A stretch of 64,000 nt of DNA from Rhodospirillales bacterium 24-66-33. GTDB taxonomy: Bacteria; Pseudomonadota; Alphaproteobacteria; Reyranellales; Reyranellaceae. The notes beneath the pieces are model-generated. The model ran no database searches and had not been told where the DNA came from. It saw nothing but the letters and a program-made list of their open reading frames with translations. The stretch spans positions 400,286 through 464,285 of the forward strand of contig NCHQ01000002.1 in assembly GCA_002281855.1 (NCBI GenBank), written 5' to 3'. The translations under genes and the position numbers were made by a program. Positions 8,840 to 17,793 of this stretch are shown here, piece after piece (position 1 is the stretch's first letter; each line of letters begins with the position of its first letter).

Positions 8840-9748
8840 ATGATCACGGAAGCAGACAACGGCACGGCGATGCCGCTCCTCCGGCGGTGGGCGGCCGCGG
8901 CGCTCGCCGGGGCGCTTTTCGGTCTGCTCCCTTCCGGCGTGGCGCTGGCTGAGCAATCAGAACCCGACCGCTGGCGTTTCAATGCCACAGCCTATGGCTG
9001 GCTGACGAGCGTGAGCGGAAACGTGACGGCCAAGGGTCAGACCTTCGACGTCAATGCCGGCTTCTTCGACGTCATCAACAACAGCAGTTCCGTGGCGGCT
9101 TTCAACGGCTACCTCGAAGCCGGCAAGGGACCGGTCAGCGTCTATGGCGATCTCGTCTGGTCGAGCCTCGGCTTCTCCAAGTCCGCGGCACGCTATCGCA
9201 ATCCGCTGCCGCAGCTCACCGTCTCCGGCGTCGCCAACGCCCAGGCCAGCTATACGATGACCATCGTCGAGGTGGGCGGGCTCTACGAACTCAAGCGCTG
9301 GGCGCCCAGCGAGGGCTCGTTCACGGCGTTGGATGCCCTGCTGGGTTTCCGATACTGGAACAATTCCGTCACCGCCAACCTCGGTGCGACGATCACTGGC
9401 GATCTCTACAACATGGGCTTCGAGCGATCGTTCGGGCTGGCTACCGCCCGCTCCGGCACTCTCGACTGGATCGATCCGATCGTGGGCCTGCGCCTGCGTC
9501 ACCAGTTCGCGCCGGGTCAGAACGTCTTCGTTCGGGGCGACGTCGGCGGGTTCGGCCTGGGCAGCATCTTCGCCTGGCAGGCCGTCGCGGCGTACACCTA
9601 TTCCTGGCAGCGTCAGGGTTACGCCTTGGGCGCCACCGTAGGTTATCGTGCGCTCTCGACGAGCTATTCGACCGGCTCGGGCCTCGACACCGGAGGCGTA
9701 GACCTGATCCTGCACGGCCCCCTGATCGGCTTCAGCGCCCGCTTCTAA
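8840..9748 (+). CDS. Putative outer-membrane beta-barrel protein
   Basis: 302-residue exported protein of unknown function. After a short charged N-terminus, a hydrophobic signal segment (about residues 15-38) ends at VALAEQ. The mature part has alternating aromatic/hydrophobic beta strands (WRFNATAYGWLTSVSG, VYGDLVWSSLG, VVGLRLRHQF-like) and ends in Phe (IGFSARF), the C-terminal signature of BAM-inserted outer-membrane proteins. I placed the start at the ATG at 8840 because AAGGTGG lies just upstream; a GTG at 8831 is inside that sequence. Porin-like or OmpW-like roles are possible, but no family was recognised. Confidence 0.65.
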   Translation: MITEADNGTAMPLLRRWAAAALAGALFGLLPSGVALAEQSEPDRWRFNATAYGWLTSVSGNVTAKGQTFDVNAGFFDVINNSSSVAAFNGYLEAGKGPVSVYGDLVWSSLGFSKSAARYRNPLPQLTVSGVANAQASYTMTIVEVGGLYELKRWAPSEGSFTALDALLGFRYWNNSVTANLGATITGDLYNMGFERSFGLATARSGTLDWIDPIVGLRLRHQFAPGQNVFVRGDVGGFGLGSIFAWQAVAAYTYSWQRQGYALGATVGYRALSTSYSTGSGLDTGGVDLILHGPLIGFSARF

Positions 9749-9760
9749 GGCCCCGCCTTA

Positions 9761-10564
9761 CTACTTGCACTCGGGCTTCGGGAGCGGCTCCAGGCGGGTG
9801 ATCCGGTATTCTATCCCGCCCTCGCCCTGCTCATGCGTGCCGTAGAGTTCGATGCCGTTGTCCAGCGTGACGCTGCTCATCTCGAAGGCGGGTTCGCCAG
9901 CGCCCTTCGCCTCTGTATCGAAGAAGCCCGCGCGGTAATAGATGCGGGTGCGGCCGTCGACCAGTTCCTCGGCTCCCGCGGGGATCTTCACGTCGGCCAG
10001 CCGCCTCGGCACCTTGCCGATCACCGCGTTGACCTGCTGGGGCGGCTTCACCTTGTCGCCGAAGAAGAAGCGCGCATCGATGCCGTTCTCGCCGGCCTTG
10101 GCGGCGCGGATGGTGGCGCGCGCGATCGCCACCGGAAACATCGTGCCCGCCGGCAGCGCCACCGTCTGGTTCGGCGGATCGCTGAATCGCGCCTCCCCGG
10201 TGCCGTCGTCGGACATGGTCGCCTCGCCCTTCATCAGGCTGGTCTGCTTGCCGCCCGCGACGGAGCGATGCTCGAAGGTCAGCTTCCGCCCGTCCTTGCT
10301 CTCTGTCATCTGCGTCTGCTGCTCGCTCACCACCGTCGACCTCTGCCCCGCCGTCTCGAGGCGCAGGCGCTGGTAGATGACGTAACCGTCACAGGTGAGC
10401 TTCAGCTCGTAGGCATAGGTGCCGGGCGTGTTGCCGGTCGGCTTGCCGTTCTCGATCGAGCTCACCTCGTAGACGGCACGATGAGGCACCATCTCCTGAC
10501 CCATCGCCGGAGCCGCGAGGACGAGAAGACCGGCAGCGGGCATAAGCAGGCGGCGAATCAGCAT
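9761..10564 (-). CDS. DUF1849 / EipB-like periplasmic envelope-integrity protein (downstream paralogue)
   Basis: 267-residue exported protein with a signal peptide ending AMGQ (about residue 22). It matches the DUF1849 family, whose founding member, Brucella EipB, is a periplasmic beta-spiral protein needed for envelope integrity. Family hallmarks seen are VPHRAVYEV at the mature N-terminus, the sequence LTCDGY and a C-terminal Cys (PKPECK); in EipB two such cysteines form a disulfide. It is the second of two tandem paralogues, and its first seven bases overlap the end of the upstream copy, so translation is probably coupled. Confidence 0.75.
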   Translation of the reverse strand: MLIRRLLMPAAGLLVLAAPAMGQEMVPHRAVYEVSSIENGKPTGNTPGTYAYELKLTCDGYVIYQRLRLETAGQRSTVVSEQQTQMTESKDGRKLTFEHRSVAGGKQTSLMKGEATMSDDGTGEARFSDPPNQTVALPAGTMFPVAIARATIRAAKAGENGIDARFFFGDKVKPPQQVNAVIGKVPRRLADVKIPAGAEELVDGRTRIYYRAGFFDTEAKGAGEPAFEMSSVTLDNGIELYGTHEQGEGGIEYRITRLEPLPKPECK

Positions 10565-11472
10565 CGTGGCCTCGGCAGGGCTTGAAGTTGAACGAGACGG
10601 GAATCCACGGCGAAGTCACCGTAATCCAACAGCATCGAACGCGCGATGCCGTTGCCCAGCAAGTCGAGGGCCAATTCGTACTCCGGAGGGGCTCCCTGGT
10701 CACCCGTCGCGAAGAAGGCGAACCGCACGCTCCATGCGGGCTGGTTGCGCAGGAGCGCCACGTCACCGCGCACAACCGGCGCCCCGGTCTGGCGCGGCGG
10801 CCGGCCGATCACCGCATTCACCTGGAAGGCCCCGTCGAGGCGTGCGCCGTCGAACATCAGGTATGAGGCCGACTTGTCGCCGTCGCGGGCATGGCGAAGG
10901 ACCAGAATGAGATGCGTCGTCGGGAACAGAGTCCCCGCGGGAAGCTCGAAGCTGCGGGCCTCGGGCAGCGTGAAGCTCGCCCGCCCCTTGGCGCCGGGCG
11001 CCTCGAGATCGGCATGGCCCCGCAACTCTTCCTCGACCTCGTTGTCCTGGATGTTGCGGACGCTGAAGCGAAGCGACAGGCCGTCCTTGGTTTCGTAGCT
11101 GGTAAAACTCGAATCGGTCGTGAACTCGTCGCCGTCATTGCGCAGGAAGGTAAGCTTGATGCGCTGCCGGACCTCCCAGCCCTCGCAGGCCTCGACGGTC
11201 TCCAGCACCATCCGCCCGTTCACCTCGACGATCCCGCTGTTGGGACGCGCAACCGCCAGCTTCATGTCGTACGTCGCGCGATGCGGCACCAGCGGCTGGT
11301 CCTGCTGCTGAGCGCCGGCGCGATTTATCCACAGCCCGAGCAACAGGAGAACGCCGACGGCGGCGAAGACGACCGCTGTTTGGATGCGAGGACGGCGAAT
11401 ACTATACGTGGTCAACTGACGATGGCTTGAAAGGCCAGGCCTTGTAGCCGGGCCGGCAAGCGTAATATCCAT
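10558..11472 (-). CDS. DUF1849 / EipB-like periplasmic envelope-integrity protein (upstream paralogue)
   Basis: 304-residue protein with an N-terminal segment of about 30 residues followed by a hydrophobic helix (about 31-50), which could be an uncleaved anchor or a signal peptide ending AGAQ. The DUF1849 core begins VPHRATYDM, with EACEGW and a C-terminal PRPRC, the same two-cysteine placement as its neighbour. Sequence identity to the downstream copy appears low but the motifs align throughout (LPAGTLFPTTH versus LPAGTMFPVAI; QVNAVIG in both). Divergent from the hydroxyacid dehydrogenase, whose start lies 58 bp away. Confidence 0.7.
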   Translation of the reverse strand: MDITLAGPATRPGLSSHRQLTTYSIRRPRIQTAVVFAAVGVLLLLGLWINRAGAQQQDQPLVPHRATYDMKLAVARPNSGIVEVNGRMVLETVEACEGWEVRQRIKLTFLRNDGDEFTTDSSFTSYETKDGLSLRFSVRNIQDNEVEEELRGHADLEAPGAKGRASFTLPEARSFELPAGTLFPTTHLILVLRHARDGDKSASYLMFDGARLDGAFQVNAVIGRPPRQTGAPVVRGDVALLRNQPAWSVRFAFFATGDQGAPPEYELALDLLGNGIARSMLLDYGDFAVDSRLVQLQALPRPRC

Positions 11473-11530
11473 GCGCGCGGAATTCCAGAATGATCGCCTG
11501 CGTCAGGGCTGCACAGGGAGGAAATCGTCA

Positions 11531-12508
11531 ATGAACAAGGGCAAGCCCAGGGTCATCGCCACACGCCACTTCCCGCCCGACGTGGAGGCGCGCCTGGCAG
11601 CAAACTTCGATGCGCAGCTCAACCCCGAAGACAGGCTCTACGACGGCCCGGCACTCGCCAAGGCCGCAGCCGGCTTCGACGGGATCATGTGCGCCGCCGG
11701 CGACGCCCTGAATGCCGCGACCATCGCCGCCCTGCCCGCCTCGGTCCGCATGATCGCCACCTTCTCGGTCGGCTACGAGCATGTCGACGTGGCCGCCGCC
11801 ACGAAGCGCAACATCGTCGTGAGCAACACGCCCGACGTGCTGACCGACGCCACCGCCGACATCACCATGCTTTGCCTGCTGGGCGCCGCGCGCCGCGCTC
11901 ACGAGGGCGCGACCATGCTGCGAACCCATAACTGGGTCGGCTGGACCCCGACGCAACTCATGGGCACTCACGTTACGGGCAAGAGACTTGGTATCCTCGG
12001 CATGGGCCGCATCGGCCAGGCCACGGCCGACCGCGCGCGCGCCTTCCGCATGCAGATTCATTACTCCAACCGCACGAGGCTTGCGCCCGATCTCGAGAAG
12101 GGCGCGATCTTCCATGCCGATCCCGAGGAGATGCTGCCGCATTGCGACTTCCTCTCGATCAACGCCCCGATGACGCCCGCGACGGCAAAGTGGGTGAATG
12201 CCGAGCGCATCGCCAAGCTGCCCAAGGGCTCCATCGTGGTGAACACCGCCCGTGGGGGAGTCGTGGACGACGAAGCCCTGATCGCGGCCCTCAAGAGCGG
12301 CCACCTCGCCTCGGCCGGTCTCGACGTCTTCGACGGCGAGCCGCGCATCCATCAGGGCTATTATGGGCTCGAGAATGCGTTCCTGCTGCCGCACATGGGC
12401 TCGGCCACGGTCGAGACCCGCAATGCGATGGGCTTCAAGGCGCTCGACAATCTCGAGGCCTTCCTGCTCAGGGGGCAGGCACCGCCGGACCTCGTGAAGG
12501 CTTCTTAG
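11531..12508 (+). CDS. D-2-hydroxyacid dehydrogenase (glyoxylate/hydroxypyruvate reductase-like)
   Basis: 325-residue NAD(P)H-dependent enzyme reducing 2-oxoacids such as glyoxylate or hydroxypyruvate. The Rossmann motif GMGRIG is near residue 157, and the catalytic triad positions are visible as Arg241 (TARGG), Glu270 (DGEP) and His288 (LPHMGS). The length is normal for D-glycerate dehydrogenases. Start chosen at 11531 because AGGGAGGA lies 8-16 bases upstream; the frame extends 20 codons further without support. Its 3' end overlaps the convergent lipoprotein gene by 41 bp. Exact substrate not determinable. Confidence 0.88.
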   Translation: MNKGKPRVIATRHFPPDVEARLAANFDAQLNPEDRLYDGPALAKAAAGFDGIMCAAGDALNAATIAALPASVRMIATFSVGYEHVDVAAATKRNIVVSNTPDVLTDATADITMLCLLGAARRAHEGATMLRTHNWVGWTPTQLMGTHVTGKRLGILGMGRIGQATADRARAFRMQIHYSNRTRLAPDLEKGAIFHADPEEMLPHCDFLSINAPMTPATAKWVNAERIAKLPKGSIVVNTARGGVVDDEALIAALKSGHLASAGLDVFDGEPRIHQGYYGLENAFLLPHMGSATVETRNAMGFKALDNLEAFLLRGQAPPDLVKAS

Positions 12509-13034
12509 CCGAACGCTGTACCGTTCGCGCCTTCTTGGACTTGCTCGGAGCGGACGATACGGCCGGCGCGGGTGGAGCCCGCTCCGCGACCGGCTCGACG
12601 GTTGCCGTCATGGGCGCCTGGCGCGCGACCGGCGCCGGTGAAGGCGCAGGTGCCGCCGGGACTTCGTAAGCAGCCGCTTCCCAACTCACGGCCGGCGTGT
12701 CGGACGCGGGCCGCAGCGGCGAGGAATAGGAGACGCCGCTCTCGGAGACCGAGCGCTGAGGCTCGGTATAGTCGGTGTCGTAAGGGTCTACACCGTCCGC
12801 GCGCTGGCTGCACATCTGACGGCCGCGGAAGACGCGCCAGATCGCGCAATCCTTCTTGGTAACCACGGAAGCGATGTGGTCGGTCGAGGTCTTGTTGGAA
12901 GTCGCCAGCAGTCCTCCATCGGCGGCGTAGCTCGCCGCCGAAACGGCGACAGGCACCCCGCAGGCGCTCGTCAAGAGAGCCATTCCCGCCACCACCGGCA
13001 GCAGGAACAGGGAAGAGAGCTGAAATGAGCTCAT
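12468..13034 (-). CDS. Small putative lipoprotein with Pro/Ala-rich tail
   Basis: 188 residues. Hydrophobic N-terminus followed by a lipobox (LTSAC, Cys at about residue 25) predicts a lipid-anchored protein. A conserved-looking core (SYAADGGLLATSNKTSTDH, then KKDCAIWRVFRGRQMC) contains two further cysteines; the last 90 residues are Pro/Ala/Ser and Lys-rich, probably disordered. I have seen this core in uncharacterised alphaproteobacterial lipoproteins but know no function. Start at 13034 is preceded by AAGAAGA; an in-frame ATG ten codons upstream is less supported. The gene overlaps the convergent dehydrogenase by 41 bp at its 3' end. Confidence 0.65.
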   Translation of the reverse strand: MSSFQLSSLFLLPVVAGMALLTSACGVPVAVSAASYAADGGLLATSNKTSTDHIASVVTKKDCAIWRVFRGRQMCSQRADGVDPYDTDYTEPQRSVSESGVSYSSPLRPASDTPAVSWEAAAYEVPAAPAPSPAPVARQAPMTATVEPVAERAPPAPAVSSAPSKSKKARTVQRSAKKPSRGPAVPAP

Positions 13035-13071
13035 AATCTTCTTTATGAAAAGACTATAACTCATTGATCCT

Positions 13072-13092
13072 ACTGAACCTTGCCGGTTCAGT
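13072..13092 (-). terminator. Inverted repeat downstream of aspS
   Basis: ACTGAACC (13072-13079) and GGTTCAGT (13085-13092) pair perfectly around a 5-base loop, 25 bp beyond the aspS stop and 38 bp before the lipoprotein start on the same strand. No T-tract is present; it could instead be a regulatory site for the lipoprotein gene. Confidence 0.35.
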
Positions 13093-13117
13093 CAATTTGC
13101 ACTCTTCCCTGCGGATT

Positions 13118-14923
13118 CTAGTCCTTCCGCGGCGGAGGCAGGCGCAGCCCGATATGAAGCTCGCGCAGCTTCTCCGCCGGCACTTCTGCGGGTGCGTCCA
13201 TCATCAGATCGACCGCCGACTGGTTCATCGGGAAGGTGATGATCTCGCGGATGTTCGGCTCGTCGGCCAGCAGCATCACGATACGATCGACACCCGGCGC
13301 CGCACCGCCGTGCGGCGGCGCGCCGAACTTGAAGGCGTTCAGCATGCCGCCGAAACGCGCCTCGACCTCTTCGTTGCTGTAGCCCGCGATGCCGAACGCC
13401 TTGTACATGATGTCCGGCTTGTGGTTCCGGATCGCGCCCGAGCACAGCTCGATGCCGTTGCAGACGATGTCGTACTGCCAGGCCTTGATGGTGAGCGGAT
13501 CCTGCGTCTCCAGCGCCTCGAGGCCGCCCTGCGGCATCGAGAACGGGTTGTGGCTGAAGTCGATCTTCTTCAGCTTGTCGTCGTACTCGAACATCGGGAA
13601 GTCGACGACCCAGCACAGCGCGAACTGGTCCTCATCGATCACGCCCAGCTCCTGCCCGATCTTGGTCCGCGCCTGGCCGGCGAACTTCCAGGCCGTGTCG
13701 GCCGTGTCGGCCACGAAGAACACCGAATCGCCGTCCTCGGCGCCGGTCAGCTCCTTCAGTTTGGCCAGCCGCTCGTCGGCCACGAACTTGGCGATCGGCC
13801 CCTTCCCGGCCCCGTTCTCCAGGGTGATGTAGCCAAGGCCCGGCTTGCCCTCGCCCTGGGCCCAGCTGTTAAGCTTGTCGAAGAAGCTGCGCGGCTGGCT
13901 GGCGGCCTTGGGCGCGCGGATGGCGCGGACCACGCCGCCCTTGGCCACGATGCCCGCGAAGACCTTGAAATCCGAACCAGCGAAGACCTCGCCCACCTCG
14001 AAGATGCGCAGCGGGTTGCGCAGGTCGGGCTTGTCCGTCCCAAAGGACAGGAGCGCCTCGGCGAAGGGGATGCGCGGGAACGGAAAGGCCGAGACCTTGC
14101 GCGGCGTCTCGCGGTTGAACGAGGCGAATTCCTGGAAAACGCCGCCCAGCACCGGCTCGATCGCCTCGAACACGTCGTCCTGGGTGACGAAACTCATCTC
14201 GAAATCGAGCTGGTAGAACTCGCCCGGCGAGCGGTCGGCGCGCGCATCCTCGTCGCGGAAGCACGGCGCGATCTGGAAGTAGCGGTCGAAGCCCGACACC
14301 ATGAGGAGCTGCTTGAACATCTGCGGCGCCTGCGGCAGGGCGTAGAACTTGCCGGGATGGAGGCGGCTCGGCACCAGGTAGGAGCGCGCGCCCTCGGGGC
14401 TGTCGGCCGTCAGGATCGGCGTCTGGAACTCGGTGAAGCCCTGGTCGATCATCCGCCGACGCAGGCTCGCGATCACCTGGCTGCGCAGAATGATGTTCTT
14501 GTGGAGCTTTTCCTTGCGCAGGTCGAGGAAGCGGTACTTGAGCCGCAGCTCCTCCGGCGTCGTGTCGTTCTCCTGGTAGACCGGGATCGGCAGCGGATCG
14601 GCCATGGACTGCACGATCAGGTCGGCGGCATCGAGTTCGACCGCACCGGTCGCCAGCCTGGCATTCACCGTCGAAGCCTCGCGGGCCACCACCTTGCCGG
14701 TCACCGTGATCACGCTCTCGGTGCGGACGGCCTCGGCGGCCTTGAAGACGGGGCTGGAGACGTCCACCACCACCTGGGTCACGCCATAATGGTCCCGCAG
14801 GTCGATGAACAGCAGATTGCCGTGGTCGCGCTTGCGCTGCACCCAGCCTGAAAGACGGGCCTGCTGGCCGACATGCTCGGGCCGCAACTGGCCGCACGTA
14901 TGGGTTCGGTAGACTGAAGACAT
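13118..14923 (-). CDS. aspS: Aspartyl-tRNA synthetase
   Basis: 601-residue class II synthetase that charges tRNA-Asp (and often tRNA-Asn in alphaproteobacteria that lack AsnRS). The N-terminal OB-fold anticodon-binding domain (1-110) contains [10 protein letters not shown]; the catalytic core has motif 2 around [15 protein letters not shown] and motif 3 ([14 protein letters not shown]) near the C-terminus, with the bacterial insertion (GAD) domain between. Length agrees with bacterial AspRS. Ends in KD. Divergent from rnd, with 125 bp between start codons. Confidence 0.97.
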   Translation of the reverse strand: MSSVYRTHTCGQLRPEHVGQQARLSGWVQRKRDHGNLLFIDLRDHYGVTQVVVDVSSPVFKAAEAVRTESVITVTGKVVAREASTVNARLATGAVELDAADLIVQSMADPLPIPVYQENDTTPEELRLKYRFLDLRKEKLHKNIILRSQVIASLRRRMIDQGFTEFQTPILTADSPEGARSYLVPSRLHPGKFYALPQAPQMFKQLLMVSGFDRYFQIAPCFRDEDARADRSPGEFYQLDFEMSFVTQDDVFEAIEPVLGGVFQEFASFNRETPRKVSAFPFPRIPFAEALLSFGTDKPDLRNPLRIFEVGEVFAGSDFKVFAGIVAKGGVVRAIRAPKAASQPRSFFDKLNSWAQGEGKPGLGYITLENGAGKGPIAKFVADERLAKLKELTGAEDGDSVFFVADTADTAWKFAGQARTKIGQELGVIDEDQFALCWVVDFPMFEYDDKLKKIDFSHNPFSMPQGGLEALETQDPLTIKAWQYDIVCNGIELCSGAIRNHKPDIMYKAFGIAGYSNEEVEARFGGMLNAFKFGAPPHGGAAPGVDRIVMLLADEPNIREIITFPMNQSAVDLMMDAPAEVPAEKLRELHIGLRLPPPRKD

Positions 14924-15011
14924 GACGTATTTTCCGGGTTTGGAGGCCCGGCAAAAGGCACCGAAAGCCGAGGCAAGTCAAGGGAATGGCCGGTTCCCGC
15001 TCACGACAACT

Positions 15012-15039
15012 TTGCCGGAGGCGCCGCGGGGTCTATAGA
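15012..15039 (+). promoter_or_regulatory. Candidate promoter of rnd (possibly leaderless transcript)
   Basis: TTGCCG (15012-15017) and TATAGA (15034-15039) are separated by 16 bp. The -10 box ends 9 bases before the rnd ATG at 15049, so transcription would start at or within about three bases of the start codon. No ribosome-binding sequence is visible, which fits a leaderless or nearly leaderless mRNA. Confidence 0.4.
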
Positions 15040-15048
15040 TCGTCCCCA

Positions 15049-16206
15049 ATGAAGCTCATCACCACGACTGACGAGTTGGCGGCATTCTGCAAGCCCCTCG
15101 CCGATACCGAGTTTGTCGCCGTCGACACCGAGTTCATGCGTGAGCGGACCTATTGGCCCAAGCTCTGCCTGGCCCAGGTCGCCGGCCCCGAGGACGCGGC
15201 CGCGATCGACACGCTGGCCGAGGGCATCGATCTCGCCCCGCTAGACGAGCTGATGCTCAACCCCAAGGTCCTCAAGGTCTTCCATGCGGCCCGCCAGGAC
15301 CTGGAAATCTTCTATCTGCGCCTCCAGAAGGTGCCGGGTCCGCTGTTCGACACCCAGGTCGCCGCCATGGTCTGCGGCCACGGCGAAGCCGCCTCCTACG
15401 AATCGCTCGCGACTCGTCTTGCCAAGGCCAAGATCGACAAGTCGAGCCGGTTCACCGACTGGAGCCGGCGGCCGCTCAGCGAGCGCCAGATCACCTACGC
15501 TCTGTCGGACGTCACCCATCTGCGGGTGGTCTACGAGAAGCTGAAGAAGCAGCTCGACAAGACGGGCCGTTTCTCCTGGATCGCCGAGGAAATGGCCGTC
15601 CTGAACGATCCCGCGATCTATCGCGCCGATCCCGAACAGGCCTGGCGTCGGCTGAAGCCTCGCGGCGCCTCTCCCCGCATGATGGCCGTTCTGAAGGAGA
15701 TCGCGGCGTGGCGCGAGCGGACGGCGCAGCGCATCGACATTCCGCGGCAGAGGCTGGTGCGCGACGAGCAGCTGCTAGAGATCGCAAGCCACGCGCCGAA
15801 AACGATCGAGGAGCTGGCCGCGACCCGCGGTCTGGGGCGCGGTTTCGCCGAGGGCTGGCAGGGACGCGAGCTCATGGAAGCCATCGAGCGTGCACGCGCC
15901 CTGCCGGAATCCGAGCTGCCGGTCCGCGACAAGGCCCCCGAACAGCTCCGTGCACCCGGCGCCATCGTCGACCTGTTGCGTACGCTGCTGCGGCTGAAGG
16001 CGGAACACGCCGGCGTCGCGGGCCGCCTGGTGGCGAGCGCCGACGAGTTGGACCGGCTGGCCGCCGGCAAGCGCGATATCGCAGCCCTGAAGGGCTGGCG
16101 GAACGAAGTGTTCGGGTCGGACGCGGTGGATCTGATCGAGGGTCGGCTGGCGCTGGCGCTCAACGGCGACCAGCCCAAGCTGATCCAGCTGCCGCCTGAC
16201 AAGTAA
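15049..16206 (+). CDS. rnd: Ribonuclease D
   Basis: 385-residue 3'-5' exoribonuclease of the DEDDy family that trims tRNA and other RNA 3' ends. The three exonuclease motifs are visible: VDTEFMRE (Asp/Glu), HAARQDLEIF (Asp) and YALSDVTHL (Tyr and Asp). The catalytic domain covers about 1-175, followed by an HRDC domain (about 210-290) and a C-terminal helical part, as in E. coli RNase D. ATG at 15049 gives the standard family N-terminus (MKLITTTDELAAFC). Convergent with ppx, 9 bp apart. Confidence 0.95.
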   Translation: MKLITTTDELAAFCKPLADTEFVAVDTEFMRERTYWPKLCLAQVAGPEDAAAIDTLAEGIDLAPLDELMLNPKVLKVFHAARQDLEIFYLRLQKVPGPLFDTQVAAMVCGHGEAASYESLATRLAKAKIDKSSRFTDWSRRPLSERQITYALSDVTHLRVVYEKLKKQLDKTGRFSWIAEEMAVLNDPAIYRADPEQAWRRLKPRGASPRMMAVLKEIAAWRERTAQRIDIPRQRLVRDEQLLEIASHAPKTIEELAATRGLGRGFAEGWQGRELMEAIERARALPESELPVRDKAPEQLRAPGAIVDLLRTLLRLKAEHAGVAGRLVASADELDRLAAGKRDIAALKGWRNEVFGSDAVDLIEGRLALALNGDQPKLIQLPPDK

Positions 16207-16224
16207 GCGCCTCCGTCAGGCGCT
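16206..16224. terminator. Inverted repeat between convergent rnd and ppx
   Basis: AGCGCCT (16206-16212) and AGGCGCT (16218-16224) pair over 7 bp around CCGTC. The hairpin begins at the last base of the rnd stop and its loop/right arm contains the ppx stop codon (16216-16218). A second possible pairing, GCCTGAC near 16195 with GTCAGGC near 16215, would compete with it. No T-run. Confidence 0.45.
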
Positions 16225-17721
16225 CACGATCATCGGCTTGAGGTCGAAGGCCTGTGCCGCAGTCTCGAGGCGCCGCGCGGTGACGTCCCCCAGGCTCCTC
16301 TTGAGCGCCGTCGGCACCAGCAGGCGCAGTTCCCGCTCGGTCCGGCGCAGCTGCAGCTGAGGCAGCAGCCCGGGCGCGCCGCCGCTCAGATTGTAGGCCA
16401 GCCGCAGGCAGGCGCCGAGGCGCCTGGCGAAGCTGCGGCCCTTGCTGTCGGTCAGACGCAGCGCCGTGTCGATCATCGCCGCCTTGGGCTCGCTCTTGTA
16501 GCGGTAGGTCAGCGTCATCGCGAGGATGGCGCGCTCGCGGTGGCTCATCCCCGGCGCCGGCAGGTGCAGCACGCGAAAATAGGCCTGGTCGGCACGGTAG
16601 TCGGGATGGTCGTCCCACGAAATGTCGCTGAGATGGCAGGCGGCCGTTCGCAGGATCCGCTCGCTCTCGGTCTCGTCCGCGAAGGCCGACGACAGCCAGT
16701 CGAAGATCTCATGGGGCGAGAGATCGAAGCGGTGCCAGCTCTCGCCCTGCTCCTCGGCGAAGGCGATCAGCGGATGACGCGCCCGCTCCTGCTCGCTCAG
16801 CCGCGAATAGTAAAAACCCTCACGCAGGCCAAAGGCCGAGAAGACGACGGTTTTCGGCTTCAGGACCGCCAGCAGCCGGTCGAGGGCCAGGCAGGCCAGC
16901 GGCAGGGTGTCGACGCGGCGGCGCGAGACGCCCGCCATCTTTTCCAGCGACTTGGGACTTTGCACGGCGATCAGCCGCGCCACCGCACGCGCCTCGTCTG
17001 CCGGGATTTCGTACTGGTGAATGATATGCAGCGGGTAACCCGCCTGTTCCATGTGCAGGCGGGCGAAGGCGCGCCAGGCGCCCCCCACCGCATAGAAGGT
17101 CTTGCCCTGCTCCTCACGTACCCAGCGCACGCCCTCGATGGCATCGACGATGGCCTTGCGGGGGTCGCCCTTGCCCGAGGACATCAACCGCAGCGGGCCC
17201 ACCGGCAGCGTGGTGGAAGAGCCGAGACGCCCCTGGAAGAGCGAGGCCAGTTCGAGGCTGCCACCGCCCAGGTCGCCCATGACGCCCTCGGCACCGGGCA
17301 TGCCGCACATGACGCCGTAGCCCGAGTAGCGCGCCTCGTCCTGGCCGCTCACCGTATGGGCGACGATGCCGGGTCGGCTGGCCAGTTCGCGCATGAAGTC
17401 GGCACCGTCGGCCGCGTCGCGCACGGCGGCGGTCGCCAGCAGGTCGAGCGACGTGACCTTCATGTTGTGTGCCAGGGTCGCGAAGCGGTCGATGTTGGCC
17501 AGCGCCATCTCGACGCCTTCCGGATTGAGGCGCCCGGTAGCGTCGAGCCCCCGCGCCAGACCGCACAGGACTTTCTCGTTGAAGACCGGCAACGGGGCGC
17601 GGCTCGCGCGCTCATAGACCACGAGCCGGATCGAATTCGAGCCGACGTCGATGATACCAACGCGGCCCTTCCGGAGAGGGGTGCGCGAGGCGGTGGCGCC
17701 TGCGATCGGGTGGCCGTCCAT
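16216..17721 (-). CDS. ppx: Exopolyphosphatase (Ppx/GppA family)
   Basis: 501-residue enzyme releasing phosphate from polyphosphate ends and/or converting pppGpp to ppGpp. The actin-like ATPase fold is indicated by IDVGSNSIRLVVYE (phosphate 1, residues about 24-37) and GDLGGGSLELA (phosphate 2). The C-terminal part is an HD-like all-helical domain typical of the longer alphaproteobacterial Ppx proteins. It follows ppk on the same strand with 72 bp between them, giving one synthesis/degradation unit for polyphosphate. Confidence 0.93.
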   Translation of the reverse strand: MDGHPIAGATASRTPLRKGRVGIIDVGSNSIRLVVYERASRAPLPVFNEKVLCGLARGLDATGRLNPEGVEMALANIDRFATLAHNMKVTSLDLLATAAVRDAADGADFMRELASRPGIVAHTVSGQDEARYSGYGVMCGMPGAEGVMGDLGGGSLELASLFQGRLGSSTTLPVGPLRLMSSGKGDPRKAIVDAIEGVRWVREEQGKTFYAVGGAWRAFARLHMEQAGYPLHIIHQYEIPADEARAVARLIAVQSPKSLEKMAGVSRRRVDTLPLACLALDRLLAVLKPKTVVFSAFGLREGFYYSRLSEQERARHPLIAFAEEQGESWHRFDLSPHEIFDWLSSAFADETESERILRTAACHLSDISWDDHPDYRADQAYFRVLHLPAPGMSHRERAILAMTLTYRYKSEPKAAMIDTALRLTDSKGRSFARRLGACLRLAYNLSGGAPGLLPQLQLRRTERELRLLVPTALKRSLGDVTARRLETAAQAFDLKPMIVSA

Positions 17722-17793
17722 GCGCGCTCCCTCTAGCCGAAACCGGGACGGATTACAGCGCCAATTCGGGCGCGACCCGACGCCGCTGGCCGC

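Noticed and set aside
13064..14851. Long plus-strand frame opposite aspS
   Set aside because: Arg/His/Leu-rich translation without recognisable motifs; aspS on the minus strand has all class II synthetase signatures.
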